Shown piece after piece: positions 9,268-18,254 of a stretch of 64,000 nucleotides of DNA. This DNA comes from Mucilaginibacter hurinus (GTDB lineage: Bacteria > Bacteroidota > Bacteroidia > Sphingobacteriales > Sphingobacteriaceae). The stretch's first letter is position 1. Every line of letters starts with the position of its first letter. Made by a program: the position numbers and the translations under genes. The stretch is taken from positions 186,001 through 250,000 of the forward strand of contig NZ_QGDC01000003.1 in NCBI RefSeq assembly GCF_003324525.1. Reading direction: 5' to 3'. The notes beneath the pieces are model-generated. The model saw nothing but the letters and a program-made list of their open reading frames with translations, ran no database searches and was not told the DNA's origin.

Positions 9268-9846
9268 CTAAACGCCTTCCAAAAATTCTATTAATCTATC
9301 CATAGCTTTCGCACGGTGGCTGATTCTGTTTTTTTCTTCCAGGCTCATTTCTGCAAAAGTAATTTCATAACCGTCCGGCTGAAATATCGGGTCATAACCA
9401 AAGCCCTTCTCGCCGCTTTTCTCAGTGCGTATAGTGCCTTCAACCGCCCCTTCAAAAAAATGCTCCTCGCCGTTCCACAGCAATGATATTACTGTACGAA
9501 AACGCGCCTTACGGTTGCTATTATCGCCCAGATTGGCTAATACCTTTTTAATATTGGCATCATGGTCGCCGTGTGTGCCGGCATAGCGCGCAGAGTAAAC
9601 TCCGGGTTCTCCATTCAAAGCGTCTATTTCCAGGCCGCTGTCGTCACCAAAACAATTGAATTGATAGTGCTCAAAAACATACCTGCTTTTTATCGATGCG
9701 TTTTGATGAAACGTAGTGCCTGTTTCCGCAATATCTTCGGTACAGCCGATATCTTCAAGAGTAACTATTTGCAGGTGCCCTCTTATTTTATCAGCCACTT
9801 CTTCCAGTTTATGGCGGTTATTGGTGGCAAAAACTAACTTTTGCAT
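9268..9846 (-). CDS. rdgB: Non-canonical purine NTP pyrophosphatase (RdgB/HAM1)
   Basis: Hydrolyses dITP, ITP and XTP to monophosphates, keeping deaminated purines out of nucleic acids. 192 residues, the family length. The N-terminal FATNNRHKLEEV block (family: xATxNxxKxxE), the GDDSGLEIDALNGEPGVYSARYAG active-site region (metal-binding Asp and the SxRY segment) and GFGYDPIFQPDG are all present, as is the C-terminal ISHRAKA. It begins five bases after the stop region of the upstream unknown gene 9851-10396 on the same strand, so they probably share a transcript. Confidence 0.96.
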   Translation of the reverse strand: MQKLVFATNNRHKLEEVADKIRGHLQIVTLEDIGCTEDIAETGTTFHQNASIKSRYVFEHYQFNCFGDDSGLEIDALNGEPGVYSARYAGTHGDHDANIKKVLANLGDNSNRKARFRTVISLLWNGEEHFFEGAVEGTIRTEKSGEKGFGYDPIFQPDGYEITFAEMSLEEKNRISHRAKAMDRLIEFLEGV

Positions 9847-9850
9847 AGCA

Positions 9851-10396
9851 TTAAAAATTCTTTACTTGTTCCCAAAAAGCCTTTTTCTTGTCGTTGCTGT
9901 CCATCATTTCACCAAAACCGAATGTCTTCAGCATCAAAATAGCGCCAACCAACTCCGGCTTATTCAGCGTTAATGCAGGCAAGTCTGCGGGTAAAATGTC
10001 GTTACCCAATATAAGTACCTTTTTGGGTGATAACTGCTCAACTATTTCTGCAAACGCGGCTTCGGCACAGTTTGACAGGTTCAGAATAGCAACATCCGCT
10101 ATATCCAAACCCTTCCTGCTTAATGTGTTGGTTAAAGCTGTTAAGTGCGCGTCATGCATAAACTCGTGCGCCGGGTAAAATACCAGCACCAAAAAATGCT
10201 GCCGATTATTCCCCATGTAATTAAATGCCGGTTTTTGCGTTTCTATAACCGGTGGCGAGATGGGGGCAGGTACATTTTCGGTATCGCTCGCACCGCTAAC
10301 GGTTAGCATATCTCCGGGTAGCAGGTACAAATCATCCTGCATAATAAAACGAAACGCGGCCGGATTTTCAACTTTCACTTTAACAAATTTTAACAA
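9851..10396 (-). CDS. Conserved-looking hypothetical protein coupled to rdgB
   Basis: 181 residues, family not recognised. The longest frame starts at a TTG (10396) just after an in-frame TAG; a GTG at 10378 is another possible start, so the N-terminus is uncertain. The N-terminal 40 residues (PAAFRFIMQDDLYLLPGDM) are followed by a Pro-rich linker (about 45-55) and a C-terminal alpha/beta part (about 60-181) in which predicted strands HFLVLVFYP, VAILNLSN and KVLILGND alternate with helices, a pattern suggestive of a Rossmann-like fold. No signal peptide or catalytic motif is visible. The four-base gap to rdgB indicates one operon and hints at a role in nucleotide or DNA metabolism, which is inference only. 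Confidence 0.7.
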   Translation of the reverse strand: MLKFVKVKVENPAAFRFIMQDDLYLLPGDMLTVSGASDTENVPAPISPPVIETQKPAFNYMGNNRQHFLVLVFYPAHEFMHDAHLTALTNTLSRKGLDIADVAILNLSNCAEAAFAEIVEQLSPKKVLILGNDILPADLPALTLNKPELVGAILMLKTFGFGEMMDSNDKKKAFWEQVKNF

Positions 10397-10541
10397 AAGT
10401 AACTAAACGGTTTAACGCTTTATAAGCATATTAGCATAATAATAACAGGCGAACATATTTTACCACCATAATTGATAATTTTTACCGAAATTCGTAGGTT
10501 TTACAGACCGGTTGCCCGTAGCAGTTAGCAGATTGAGATAC

Positions 10542-11915
10542 ATGAGAAAAATAGGAATAACATTTTTTAGTTTAATATTATTTACCGTTGCGGCAATTGC
10601 GCAGCCCCGTACGCTTGATAAAATTGCGGGTGTTGTAGGTAACAGCCCGATACTACAATCAGACGTTGAGTTGAAATATGCCGGGTACCTGGCGCAAGGC
10701 AACCCGCCCAGCAATGAAATAAAATGCCAGATATTACAAAATTTACTGAGCCAAAAATTATTGGGCCAGCAGGCTATAATTGACAGTATTGTGGTGAAAG
10801 AAGAAGAGGTGGATAACGAGGTTGACCGCCGTATGCGCCAATCAATACAACGTGCCGGCGGCCAGGAAAGGCTTGAAGGTTTCCTGGGCAGATCTATATT
10901 ACAGTATAAAGACGAAGTGCGGCCTGACATACGTGAAGAGATGGTTGCATCGCGTATGCGTGAAAAAATTATTGAAAAGCTTAACGTTACACCGCAGGAC
11001 GTCAAGAAATTTTACGACGCTATTCCGAAAGATAGTTTACCAACATTTAACAAGGAAGTTGAAGTAGGTGAAATAGTGTTTCAACCGAAGTTGACCAAAG
11101 AAGAAAAAGCGTTTTACAAGCAAAAGGCCGAAGATCTGCGCTCAAGAATAAAAAAAGGCGAAGATTTTGCATCATTGGCCCGGCTATATTCGCAAGACCC
11201 CGGCTCAGCCCCCGAAGGTGGTGATTTAGGCTTTGCAGACCGCAATACCTTTGTGAAGGAATTTTCGGCATACGCATTCCGGTTGAAAGCAGGTGAAATA
11301 TCGCCGGTGTTTGAAAGCGACTTCGGGTTTCATTTTTTACAGGTTATTGAGCGCCGCGGCGAGCAGGTGCATACACGGCACATCCTTATTGTTCCGGCAA
11401 CTACCGACGCTAGTTTGACAAGGGCAAAAAACCTGGCAGACAGTATTTACAATTTAATGCAAACCAATAAAAAAATCGATTTTTCTAGCGCAGCGTCATA
11501 TTATTCGGATAATAAGGATACTAAATTTAACGGTGGTATGATGCTGAATATGGAAGATGTGCAAAACCGTACCACATTTATCCCTACGGATAAGCTTGAT
11601 CCGCAGATAGCCCTTGTTGTTGATACGATGAAGGTGGGCAGTATATCTAAACCCCAGCTTTTTACCGAAAAAGATAAAAAGAGCTATAAAATATTGTACC
11701 TGAAGTCAGTGACCGACGCACATAAGGCCAGTTTGGAAAAAGATTTCCCGAAGCTTAAAGAATATGCATATCAGTCAAAAATGAATCGCGCGGTAAGCGA
11801 GTGGTTTGAAAGGAAAAGAAAAGAAACCTTTATAAGAATAGATGAAGGTTACACCAGCTGTCCGCAATTAAAAGGCTGGTCAACCGGTGCGGCGACACAA
11901 GCGCAAACTAATTAA
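10542..11915 (+). CDS. SurA-like periplasmic peptidyl-prolyl isomerase/chaperone
   Basis: Periplasmic foldase for outer-membrane proteins. I start it at the ATG at 10542 (MRKIGITFFSLILF), which gives a signal peptide cleaved near AAIA|Q and a 457-residue product; the frame is open from a TTG at 10512 but that would bury the signal peptide. After the SurA N-terminal chaperone domain (about 25-165) come a parvulin domain (about 180-285; FASLARLYSQDPGSA, GGDLGF, GFHFLQV) and a second, more diverged parvulin-like domain (about 288-400; HTRHILI, GGMML). It lies four bases upstream of the MoxR ATPase gene. Confidence 0.9.
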   Translation: MRKIGITFFSLILFTVAAIAQPRTLDKIAGVVGNSPILQSDVELKYAGYLAQGNPPSNEIKCQILQNLLSQKLLGQQAIIDSIVVKEEEVDNEVDRRMRQSIQRAGGQERLEGFLGRSILQYKDEVRPDIREEMVASRMREKIIEKLNVTPQDVKKFYDAIPKDSLPTFNKEVEVGEIVFQPKLTKEEKAFYKQKAEDLRSRIKKGEDFASLARLYSQDPGSAPEGGDLGFADRNTFVKEFSAYAFRLKAGEISPVFESDFGFHFLQVIERRGEQVHTRHILIVPATTDASLTRAKNLADSIYNLMQTNKKIDFSSAASYYSDNKDTKFNGGMMLNMEDVQNRTTFIPTDKLDPQIALVVDTMKVGSISKPQLFTEKDKKSYKILYLKSVTDAHKASLEKDFPKLKEYAYQSKMNRAVSEWFERKRKETFIRIDEGYTSCPQLKGWSTGAATQAQTN

Positions 11916-11919
11916 AATT

Positions 11920-12882
11920 ATGCAATACGGGTCAGACGTTGAAGCTGCCGACGCCTTATGCCAGGCATATAAAAAACTGCGTGCCGAAATCGGTAAGGTA
12001 ATTATCGGGCAGGATGAGGTAATAAAATACGTATTGATATCAATATTCAGTAACGGACATTGCCTGTTGGTTGGTGTACCGGGCCTGGCAAAAACACTTT
12101 TGGTACAAACCGTAGCGCAGTCGTTACATCTTGATTTTAAACGTATACAATTCACGCCTGACCTGATGCCTTCAGATATAATAGGTTCGGAGATATTAGG
12201 AGAAGACAGAAATTTTAAATTTATACACGGACCTGTATTTGCCAATATTATATTGGCGGATGAGATAAACCGAACACCACCTAAAACCCAGGCTGCCCTG
12301 CTTGAGGCTATGCAGGAAAAAGCGGTAACAGCCGCGGGTATAACGCACAAGCTTACACAGCCTTTTTTTGTGTTGGCAACGCAAAACCCTATTGAACAGG
12401 AAGGGACATACCCCCTGCCCGAAGCCCAGTTGGATCGCTTTATGTTTAACGTAAAGTTGGACTACCCTACATTTGCCGAGGAATTGCAGGTGGTTAAAAA
12501 TACTACCGGCACTACAAATGGTGAAGTAACCCCGGTATTAAATGCAGCTCAAATTATTGCATTTCAGCAATTGGTACGCAATATACCCGTAGCTGATAAT
12601 GTGCTTGAATACGCTGTTAAACTGGTAGCAAAAACCCGTCCTGCTGGCGAGTTCGCTCCACCGCAGGTAAAGCGATTACTAAACTGGGGTGCCGGTCCGC
12701 GGGCCTCACAATTTTTAGTTTTGGGAGCTAAGTGCCATGCAGTTATTAATGGTAAATATTCGCCGGATATTGAAGATGTACAAGCTATAGCCAGGCCGAT
12801 ATTAAGCCATCGCATTGTACGCAGCTACCATGCCGAAGCCGAGGGCCTAACTGCGGGTGACATCATCGGGCAACTATTTTAG
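11920..12882 (+). CDS. MoxR family AAA+ ATPase
   Basis: Chaperone-like AAA+ ATPase. The chosen ATG at 11920 follows the surA-like stop by four bases and gives 320 residues, the MoxR length; the longer frame from 11887 overlaps the upstream gene. Walker A GVPGLAKT is at about 52-59, Walker B ILADEINR at about 110-117, sensor 1 LATQNPIEQEGTYPLPEAQLD and the arginine-finger region DRFMF follow. MoxR genes usually sit beside DUF58/VWA genes; here none follows, and a strong terminator comes 38 bases downstream. The cellular client is therefore unknown, though co-transcription with the SurA-like gene suggests envelope biogenesis. Confidence 0.9.
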   Translation: MQYGSDVEAADALCQAYKKLRAEIGKVIIGQDEVIKYVLISIFSNGHCLLVGVPGLAKTLLVQTVAQSLHLDFKRIQFTPDLMPSDIIGSEILGEDRNFKFIHGPVFANIILADEINRTPPKTQAALLEAMQEKAVTAAGITHKLTQPFFVLATQNPIEQEGTYPLPEAQLDRFMFNVKLDYPTFAEELQVVKNTTGTTNGEVTPVLNAAQIIAFQQLVRNIPVADNVLEYAVKLVAKTRPAGEFAPPQVKRLLNWGAGPRASQFLVLGAKCHAVINGKYSPDIEDVQAIARPILSHRIVRSYHAEAEGLTAGDIIGQLF

Positions 12883-12918
12883 TCACAGGTAATTATTATC
12901 TAAAGTATAATACTAAAA

Positions 12919-12952
12919 CAAAAAGAGCGCCTGATAACAAGCGCTCTTTTTC
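12919..12952. terminator. Bidirectional rho-independent terminator
   Basis: AAAAGAGCGC (12921-12930) pairs perfectly with GCGCTCTTTT (12941-12950) around a ten-base loop; A-tract and T-tract flanks let it work for moxR (plus) and for the convergent SnoaL-like gene (minus). Confidence 0.9.
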
Positions 12953-12994
12953 TGTCAGTGTTTGATCGGCATGTCGCACATGATCAACAACAAA

Positions 12995-13867
12995 CTATTC
13001 ATTCTCAACTGCTGAAAATATTTCCAGCAGCATATTCCATTTCAGGTTTTTGTCTATCTCCCAAATACGTACGTAGTTAAAATTACTTACAATGTCACCT
13101 TTTTTAATGCGTGCTGTACCGTAACTATAAGCAAGATCATTGCTGGCAGCGCGGCCGGCGTTAACTGTTACAGCTGTAATATCCAACGCCTGGTTTTCAA
13201 CAAAACGCATTACCTGGTCCTGCCCGGTCATTGGTTCAAAGCCCGGGAAATAATAGCGTCCCTCGGGATCTAAAAATTCTTTATAGCTACCTATAGTTGA
13301 TTTTGTGAGTGACAGGTTGAATGCCTTATCAGTCATTAATATAACATTTTTGCCGCTGAACGGATCCTTGCTCGGCAATGAAATCTTAGCCGAATCGGGC
13401 TCCTTAAAATCAGGGATGATTTCGCGTTCAGGCTCCGGATGCTGTATACCTAAATCAATTAGTAATTTTAAATTATTTTGGGCATCTGTACGCCAAACAG
13501 AAACGTATTCGCCATGTACTTTATCATCATCACTTTTTCCGGTGTGATAAATGTAGGGGCCGGCGGTAAAAGCAAGGTCGCCGTTGGCAGATATACGGGC
13601 TACCTTAGGCTCCCAGGTTAAAGTGCCGGGCTGTTTGGCAATGCTGCCATAAAATTCAGTTATTTTAACTGCATTAGGTTTAAACACTATCCCTTCCGGA
13701 TCGGTAACCGCTAAAAATGCATCTTTAATACCTTTTCGCGCTACCAGTTTTTTAAAATTCTCTTCGGCATTTATTACCGTTTTTACCTCGGCAAGTGATG
13801 GTTTTTGGGCAAATACAGCTGTGCTGAGCGTGGTTAGTAAAACAGCAGCTAATAATGGTTTTTTCAT
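12995..13867 (-). CDS. Secreted protein with two SnoaL-like (DUF4440/NTF2-fold) domains
   Basis: 290 residues with a signal peptide (MKKPLLAAVLLTTL..., cleavage near VFA|Q). Two similar modules can be read: about 25-145 (VINAEENFKKLVARKGIKDAF..., ending VWRTDAQNNLKLL) and about 180-290 (DKAFNLSLTKSTIGSYKEFL..., ending IWEIDKNLKWNML). Each has the helix-strand pattern and the Trp-containing last strands of the SnoaL-like/DUF4440 superfamily, cone-shaped domains that bind small hydrophobic ligands or act as enzymes. Function is unknown; the domain duplication suggests an internal pseudo-dimer. It stands alone between cysS and the shared terminator. Confidence 0.75.
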   Translation of the reverse strand: MKKPLLAAVLLTTLSTAVFAQKPSLAEVKTVINAEENFKKLVARKGIKDAFLAVTDPEGIVFKPNAVKITEFYGSIAKQPGTLTWEPKVARISANGDLAFTAGPYIYHTGKSDDDKVHGEYVSVWRTDAQNNLKLLIDLGIQHPEPEREIIPDFKEPDSAKISLPSKDPFSGKNVILMTDKAFNLSLTKSTIGSYKEFLDPEGRYYFPGFEPMTGQDQVMRFVENQALDITAVTVNAGRAASNDLAYSYGTARIKKGDIVSNFNYVRIWEIDKNLKWNMLLEIFSAVENE

Positions 13868-13970
13868 ATTTATGGGTTGGCAGCTAAAGTACTGTTTTTT
13901 GGCAGTATCCTTTAATCTGCATTAAAACGTAAAACGTATAATATTAATTATATGGTGCTGCATTTATAAA

Positions 13971-15431
13971 TTAAATTTTGCTCCATGTAGTACCTTCCTT
14001 ACTATCCTTTAATTGGAAACCGACTTTTTGCAGCCCATCCCGTATTTTATCTGAAGTTGCATAATCTCGGTCGGTTTTTGCCTGGTTGCGCAAATTCACA
14101 ATAAAATCAAGTACTTTAGGCAGCGCTTCATTTTCAGTGTGCTCATTTTTTAATCCCAATACGTCAAGTACAAACGTATTCATCAAATTTTTTAGCATTT
14201 CCAGGTTAGTTGCATCTATCTTAAGCTTGCCATCATGCACCGAATTAATGATGCGCGATGCTTCAAACAGCTCGGCTATCAACACCGGACTGTTAAAGTC
14301 GTCATTCATGGCCGCGTAGCACTTGTCTGTTAAAATTTGTATATTAACATCAGTGGTGTTACTATGTTTTAGGCCGCCAAGTAAATCAAAGGCGTTCATC
14401 AGTCGTTTAAACCCTTTTTCGGATGCATCCATGGCCTCGTTACCAAAATCAAGCGTGCTGCGGTAATGTGCCTGCAGCATAAAAAAACGCGCCATCATGG
14501 GGCTATACCCTTTGTTAAGTATAGCATTATCGCCCGAAAAAAGTTCGCCGGGTAAAAAACTGTTCCCTAACGACTTTGACATTTTTTGCCCGTTTACGGT
14601 AAGCATATTGGTGTGTATCCAGTAGCGTGCCGGGGTTTTGCCGCAACAGGCTACGTTTTGCGCTATCTCGTTAGTATGGTGCGTAGGTACGAGGTCAAGT
14701 CCGCCGCCATGTATATCAAACTGCTCACCCAGGTATTTATGGCTCATGGCAGAGCATTCCAGGTGCCAGCCCGGGAAGCCCAATCCCCATGGAGATGGCC
14801 ACTTCATTAAGTGCTCGGGTTTAGCTTTTATCCAGAGGGCAAAATCCAGCCTGCCGTGTTTTTCCTGCTGGCCGCCAAGTGCGCGCGTATTGGTGAGCAG
14901 GTCATCAAGGTTTCGGCCGCTAAGCACGCCATAATCCTGGCTGCTATTGTATTTTTCTACATCAAAATAAACTGATCCATCAACCTCATACGCGTAACCT
15001 TTTTCTAAAATAACTTTTACCATCTCAATCTGCTCAATGATATGGCCTGTAGCCGTTGGCTCAATACTGGGCGGTAAAGTATTAAAAGTGCTCATTACCT
15101 CTCTGAAACCAACGGTATATTTTTGCACTATCTCCATAGGCTCAAGGCGGGCAAGCTTAGCTTTTTTGCTGATTTTGTCTTCTCCCTCATCGGTATCCCC
15201 TTCAAGGTGGCCTGCATCGGTAACATTACGTACATACCGCACCTGGTAACCTATATGCTGCAAGTAACGGAATATAAGATCGAAAGAAATATAAGTACGG
15301 CAATTTCCCATGTGCACATCACTGTAAACTGTGGGTCCGCAAACATACATGCCAACATGGGGTGGTGCAAGCGGCTTAAATTCTTCTTTTTTGTGTGTTA
15401 ATGTATTATAAACAAATAAATTTTGTTTCAT
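13971..15431 (-). CDS. cysS: Cysteine--tRNA ligase
   Basis: Class I aminoacyl-tRNA synthetase charging tRNA-Cys. Starting at the ATG at 15431 (MKQNLFVYNTLT) gives 486 residues; the open frame extends 10 codons upstream but without family similarity. The CysS HIGH motif appears as HMGN following CGPTVY, the zinc ligands are found in CGPTVY, HLECSAM, HGGGLDL and HHTNEIAQ, and the KMSKS loop is exact (KMSKSLGNS). The C-terminal DALR-like helical domain is complete. A TAAGTTTG box on the minus strand (15444-15437) lies five bases before the ATG, so it may also be transcribed on its own as a nearly leaderless mRNA besides reading from the mutL block. Confidence 0.97.
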   Translation of the reverse strand: MKQNLFVYNTLTHKKEEFKPLAPPHVGMYVCGPTVYSDVHMGNCRTYISFDLIFRYLQHIGYQVRYVRNVTDAGHLEGDTDEGEDKISKKAKLARLEPMEIVQKYTVGFREVMSTFNTLPPSIEPTATGHIIEQIEMVKVILEKGYAYEVDGSVYFDVEKYNSSQDYGVLSGRNLDDLLTNTRALGGQQEKHGRLDFALWIKAKPEHLMKWPSPWGLGFPGWHLECSAMSHKYLGEQFDIHGGGLDLVPTHHTNEIAQNVACCGKTPARYWIHTNMLTVNGQKMSKSLGNSFLPGELFSGDNAILNKGYSPMMARFFMLQAHYRSTLDFGNEAMDASEKGFKRLMNAFDLLGGLKHSNTTDVNIQILTDKCYAAMNDDFNSPVLIAELFEASRIINSVHDGKLKIDATNLEMLKNLMNTFVLDVLGLKNEHTENEALPKVLDFIVNLRNQAKTDRDYATSDKIRDGLQKVGFQLKDSKEGTTWSKI

Positions 15432-15436
15432 GTGCG

Positions 15437-15444
15437 CAAACTTA
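15437..15444 (-). promoter_or_regulatory. Putative -7 promoter element for cysS
   Basis: The minus strand reads TAAGTTTG, matching TAnnTTTG, ending six bases from the ATG at 15431. No -33 TTG at normal spacing was found, so support is modest. Confidence 0.35.
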
Positions 15445-15500
15445 CAAAACCCCATCAACATCTGCCGGCGGGGCTGATACTTTTTACATGCTGCAAACAG

Positions 15501-16607
15501 CTATTTTAGCACCACTTCGGTGTATAACGGGTAGTGATCTGATAATTTTTTCTCGATAATTTTATAAGCAGTTACGTCAAAGTCACGGCTGGTCAAAATA
15601 TAGTCTATCTGGTAGTTGGGGAAGTTACCGTTATAGGTACGCCCCAATCCCGACCCTTGCTCACGAAAAGCGTTTTTTAATCCCTTAGCCATAGTATTTA
15701 CCGCGAATGATGATGGGGTATCATTAAAATCGCCGGATATGATATACGGGTGGGGGCAAAGTGCGGCGTGAGCCTTTACTTTAAACACTTGTTCGCTGCG
15801 TTTTATAAACGCGTTTTTTAGCTTTCCGGCAAGTCTCCGGCTCGAAGTAAGGTCGGTTTTACCCCTTTTTGATACCGTATCAAGATATTGATAATCTTCG
15901 GGACCGAAACGGATAGATTGCAAGTGTACATTATAAACCCGAAGCGTACGGCCGTTTTTCTTTACATCCGCAAAAATGCACTGATTATCACTCACCTCAG
16001 CCGAAAGCTTTATTAAACCCTTATTTACGATAGGATATTTTGAAAAAATAGCCATGCCTATCGCTTCGGCACTGCTTACATGAAAGGGCTCAAAATAATA
16101 ATGCCTGCTCTTCATAATCCTCTGCATTGAATCGAGCAGGTTGTATTCGCCCCTCTTGCGGGTAAAAAATTCCTGGAAGCAGATAATATCCGGCTGTTGC
16201 CCTTCTACCAGTGTAAGCATCTGGTGTTTGGTAGCAATATCATTTTGATAACCATAGGGCTTAAAGCTATGCGCATTATAAGTCATCAATTTAATAGCGG
16301 CTGAATTTGAGGTGCTGTACCGGGAAGACCTGAACCCAATGTTGTTTAAAAGTACATTATAACCTATAAGAATTATAACCAGCGAAAGGGCAAACCAAGC
16401 CCGTTTCCGCAGTACCCAATACAGAATTATCACTATATTTAAAACAAGTAGCGGCGGGTAAGCAAGACCAAAAAAAGCTACCGGCCAAAACTTGGCCGGA
16501 TTAATTATTGGCGCAAGGTAACTGATAAGCAGGGCGGCGCACAGCAGATAGTTTATCCATAAAAAAAAGCGATCGATAAAACTAAATTTCCTTTTTTTTG
16601 CCTTCAT
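15501..16607 (-). CDS. Membrane-anchored endonuclease/exonuclease/phosphatase (EEP) family protein
   Basis: 368 residues. The N-terminal ~95 residues hold three hydrophobic helices; the rest (about 105-368) is an EEP-fold hydrolase like those acting on nucleic acids or phosphodiesters. Visible EEP motifs are LMTYNAHS (metal-site Asn), ICFQEFF (catalytic Glu), VHLQS, the ISGDFNDTPSS motif with its Asp and Asn, and the C-terminal QIDYILTS and LSDHYPLY with the catalytic His. All active-site residues look intact. Its ATG overlaps the stop of the upstream rhomboid gene by four bases. The membrane anchor places the catalytic domain on one face of the inner membrane; the substrate is unknown. Confidence 0.85.
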   Translation of the reverse strand: MKAKKRKFSFIDRFFLWINYLLCAALLISYLAPIINPAKFWPVAFFGLAYPPLLVLNIVIILYWVLRKRAWFALSLVIILIGYNVLLNNIGFRSSRYSTSNSAAIKLMTYNAHSFKPYGYQNDIATKHQMLTLVEGQQPDIICFQEFFTRKRGEYNLLDSMQRIMKSRHYYFEPFHVSSAEAIGMAIFSKYPIVNKGLIKLSAEVSDNQCIFADVKKNGRTLRVYNVHLQSIRFGPEDYQYLDTVSKRGKTDLTSSRRLAGKLKNAFIKRSEQVFKVKAHAALCPHPYIISGDFNDTPSSFAVNTMAKGLKNAFREQGSGLGRTYNGNFPNYQIDYILTSRDFDVTAYKIIEKKLSDHYPLYTEVVLK

Positions 16608-17464
16608 TCTTTGCTGGCGCGAAATAATATCTCTTTTTCCTGCCGGGTAAGGTTATCATAGCCCGACTGCGATATTTTATCTAATATACGGTCAATTTCG
16701 TCCTGCCGTGGTTTTACGTAAACATTTTTTTCAGGATGAGTGGAAACTACTTTAAGTTTGGTACGGCGCCTGAAAATTTTGGTTAACGCGCCCACCCAGT
16801 CGCTGCCGCTTTGCAGCCGTTTAATATAAATAAAGCCCATAAGCGCGCCGCCCAGGTGAGCTATGCTGCCACCTGCGTTACTGCCCGCGGTGCTTAAAAA
16901 ATCAATAACAATATAAAATATAGCCAGCCATTTCAGCTTCACCGGGCCAAATAAAAACAGGTTAATGGTATAATTGGGCTGTAATGTTGCGGTAGCGATA
17001 ATAATGGCCATAACGCCGGCTGAAGCACCTACTACCGGGCGTACCTGTGCAGGCGATAGACTGGTGAATGCGGGTATAGTATTGTAGCACAAAACGTATA
17101 GAAAGCCGCCCGCCAATCCGCCCAATATATATAGGCCAAGGGTGCGTTTATGTCCCAGGTATTCTTCAAAAATCTTCCCAAGCCAGTATAACCATAGCAT
17201 ATTAAACAAGATGTGAAATACATCCGCATGCATAAACATATAGGTAAAGGGTGTCCAGAAACGTGCTGCCAGAGTGGGCAGGTTTGCCGAAAGCGAAAGA
17301 TATTTAACAGTAAAAACGTAAACATAGTTATGCAGAAAAAACAACTGCTCAATAACCGAAGGGATATTAATGGCCAGAAAAACAATAACATTGATTCCTA
17401 TAAGCAAGCCTAATTTACTGCGCGTGCGCAGCATTTGATGTGTAATGTTTTGCCAGAGTGTCAT
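16604..17464 (-). CDS. Rhomboid family intramembrane serine protease with C-terminal extension
   Basis: 286-residue polytopic membrane protease. The catalytic dyad is Ser148 in VGASAGV and His203 in AHLGGALMG; the upstream HILFNMLWLYWLG segment is the rhomboid HxxxN oxyanion-site motif. Residues after about 215 form a soluble tail (KPRQDEIDRILDKIS..., LTRQEKEILF) seen in a Bacteroidota subset of rhomboids (DUF6576-like). This is the second of two tandem rhomboid genes, 36 bases after the first, and overlaps the EEP gene by four bases. Substrates unknown. Confidence 0.92.
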   Translation of the reverse strand: MTLWQNITHQMLRTRSKLGLLIGINVIVFLAINIPSVIEQLFFLHNYVYVFTVKYLSLSANLPTLAARFWTPFTYMFMHADVFHILFNMLWLYWLGKIFEEYLGHKRTLGLYILGGLAGGFLYVLCYNTIPAFTSLSPAQVRPVVGASAGVMAIIIATATLQPNYTINLFLFGPVKLKWLAIFYIVIDFLSTAGSNAGGSIAHLGGALMGFIYIKRLQSGSDWVGALTKIFRRRTKLKVVSTHPEKNVYVKPRQDEIDRILDKISQSGYDNLTRQEKEILFRASKE

Positions 17465-17500
17465 GGTAAATGTCCCTTATAGTTCAATAACGGACTTAAC

Positions 17501-18229
17501 TTAAAAAAAGTTCTTTGAATTTCGATATCCCCATATTTTTAACAGGATAAAACCAAATAAAGCGCCGCCCAAGTGGGCAAAGTGCGCCACTGAGTCGCCT
17601 GCTGACTGGCGGACGCCCAAAAATAATTCAATAAGCATATACACCGGCACAACGTATTTTGCCTTTACCGGCACCGGTATAAACATAATCATAAGCTCGA
17701 CATTTGGATATAAAAAAGCAAACGCAAGCAAAATGCCGAATATAGCGCCGGATGCGCCAAGGATAGGTGTGCCGTAGATACTGCCCAGGCTTTGCACCTC
17801 GGCCGCACTGATGCCTTTATCTGTTAAAGATTGGATGAGTTCAGTTGAAAAATTTCGGGGTATGGTAAACTGGCCTAATACTGAGTATATCTCATAAGCC
17901 TGCACGGCCATGTGCAACGCCAGTGCACCCAAACCGGTAATGAAATAAAACTCTACAAAACGTTTGAAGCCCAGGGTTTGCTCTATTATAGTACCAAACA
18001 TCACCAAAGCAAACATATTAAAGAATATGTGCATGAAAGTATCCGGACTGTGCATAAACATATAAGTTATGGGCTGCCACGGACGGAAAAAAGGTGAGTC
18101 GAAATAAAATGCAGAAAGCCACCTAACCATTTCAAGCCCCGGCAGGGTAAGCATGGCTATGTAAAAGATTATATTTATAATAAGCAGGTTTTTTACGACC
18201 GGTGAAATATTAGCTAAAGGTGATTGCAT
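17501..18229 (-). CDS. Rhomboid family intramembrane serine protease
   Basis: 242 residues, six-helix rhomboid core. The motif HIFFNMFALVMFG supplies the oxyanion-site residues, Ser160 lies in ILGASGAIFG, and His219 in FAHLGGALFG. No soluble extension. It begins 25 bases after the mutL stop and 36 bases before the second rhomboid gene. The two proteases are only distantly similar outside the catalytic segments, so this is an old duplication or a paired acquisition rather than a recent copy. Confidence 0.93.
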   Translation of the reverse strand: MQSPLANISPVVKNLLIINIIFYIAMLTLPGLEMVRWLSAFYFDSPFFRPWQPITYMFMHSPDTFMHIFFNMFALVMFGTIIEQTLGFKRFVEFYFITGLGALALHMAVQAYEIYSVLGQFTIPRNFSTELIQSLTDKGISAAEVQSLGSIYGTPILGASGAIFGILLAFAFLYPNVELMIMFIPVPVKAKYVVPVYMLIELFLGVRQSAGDSVAHFAHLGGALFGFILLKIWGYRNSKNFF

Positions 18230-18254
18230 ATTAACTGTGTTGTAGCCCTAAGGT

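Noticed and set aside
10512..10541. Longer start for the SurA-like protein
   Set aside because: A TTG 30 bases upstream would place ten residues ahead of a perfect signal peptide; the ATG at 10542 is preferred.
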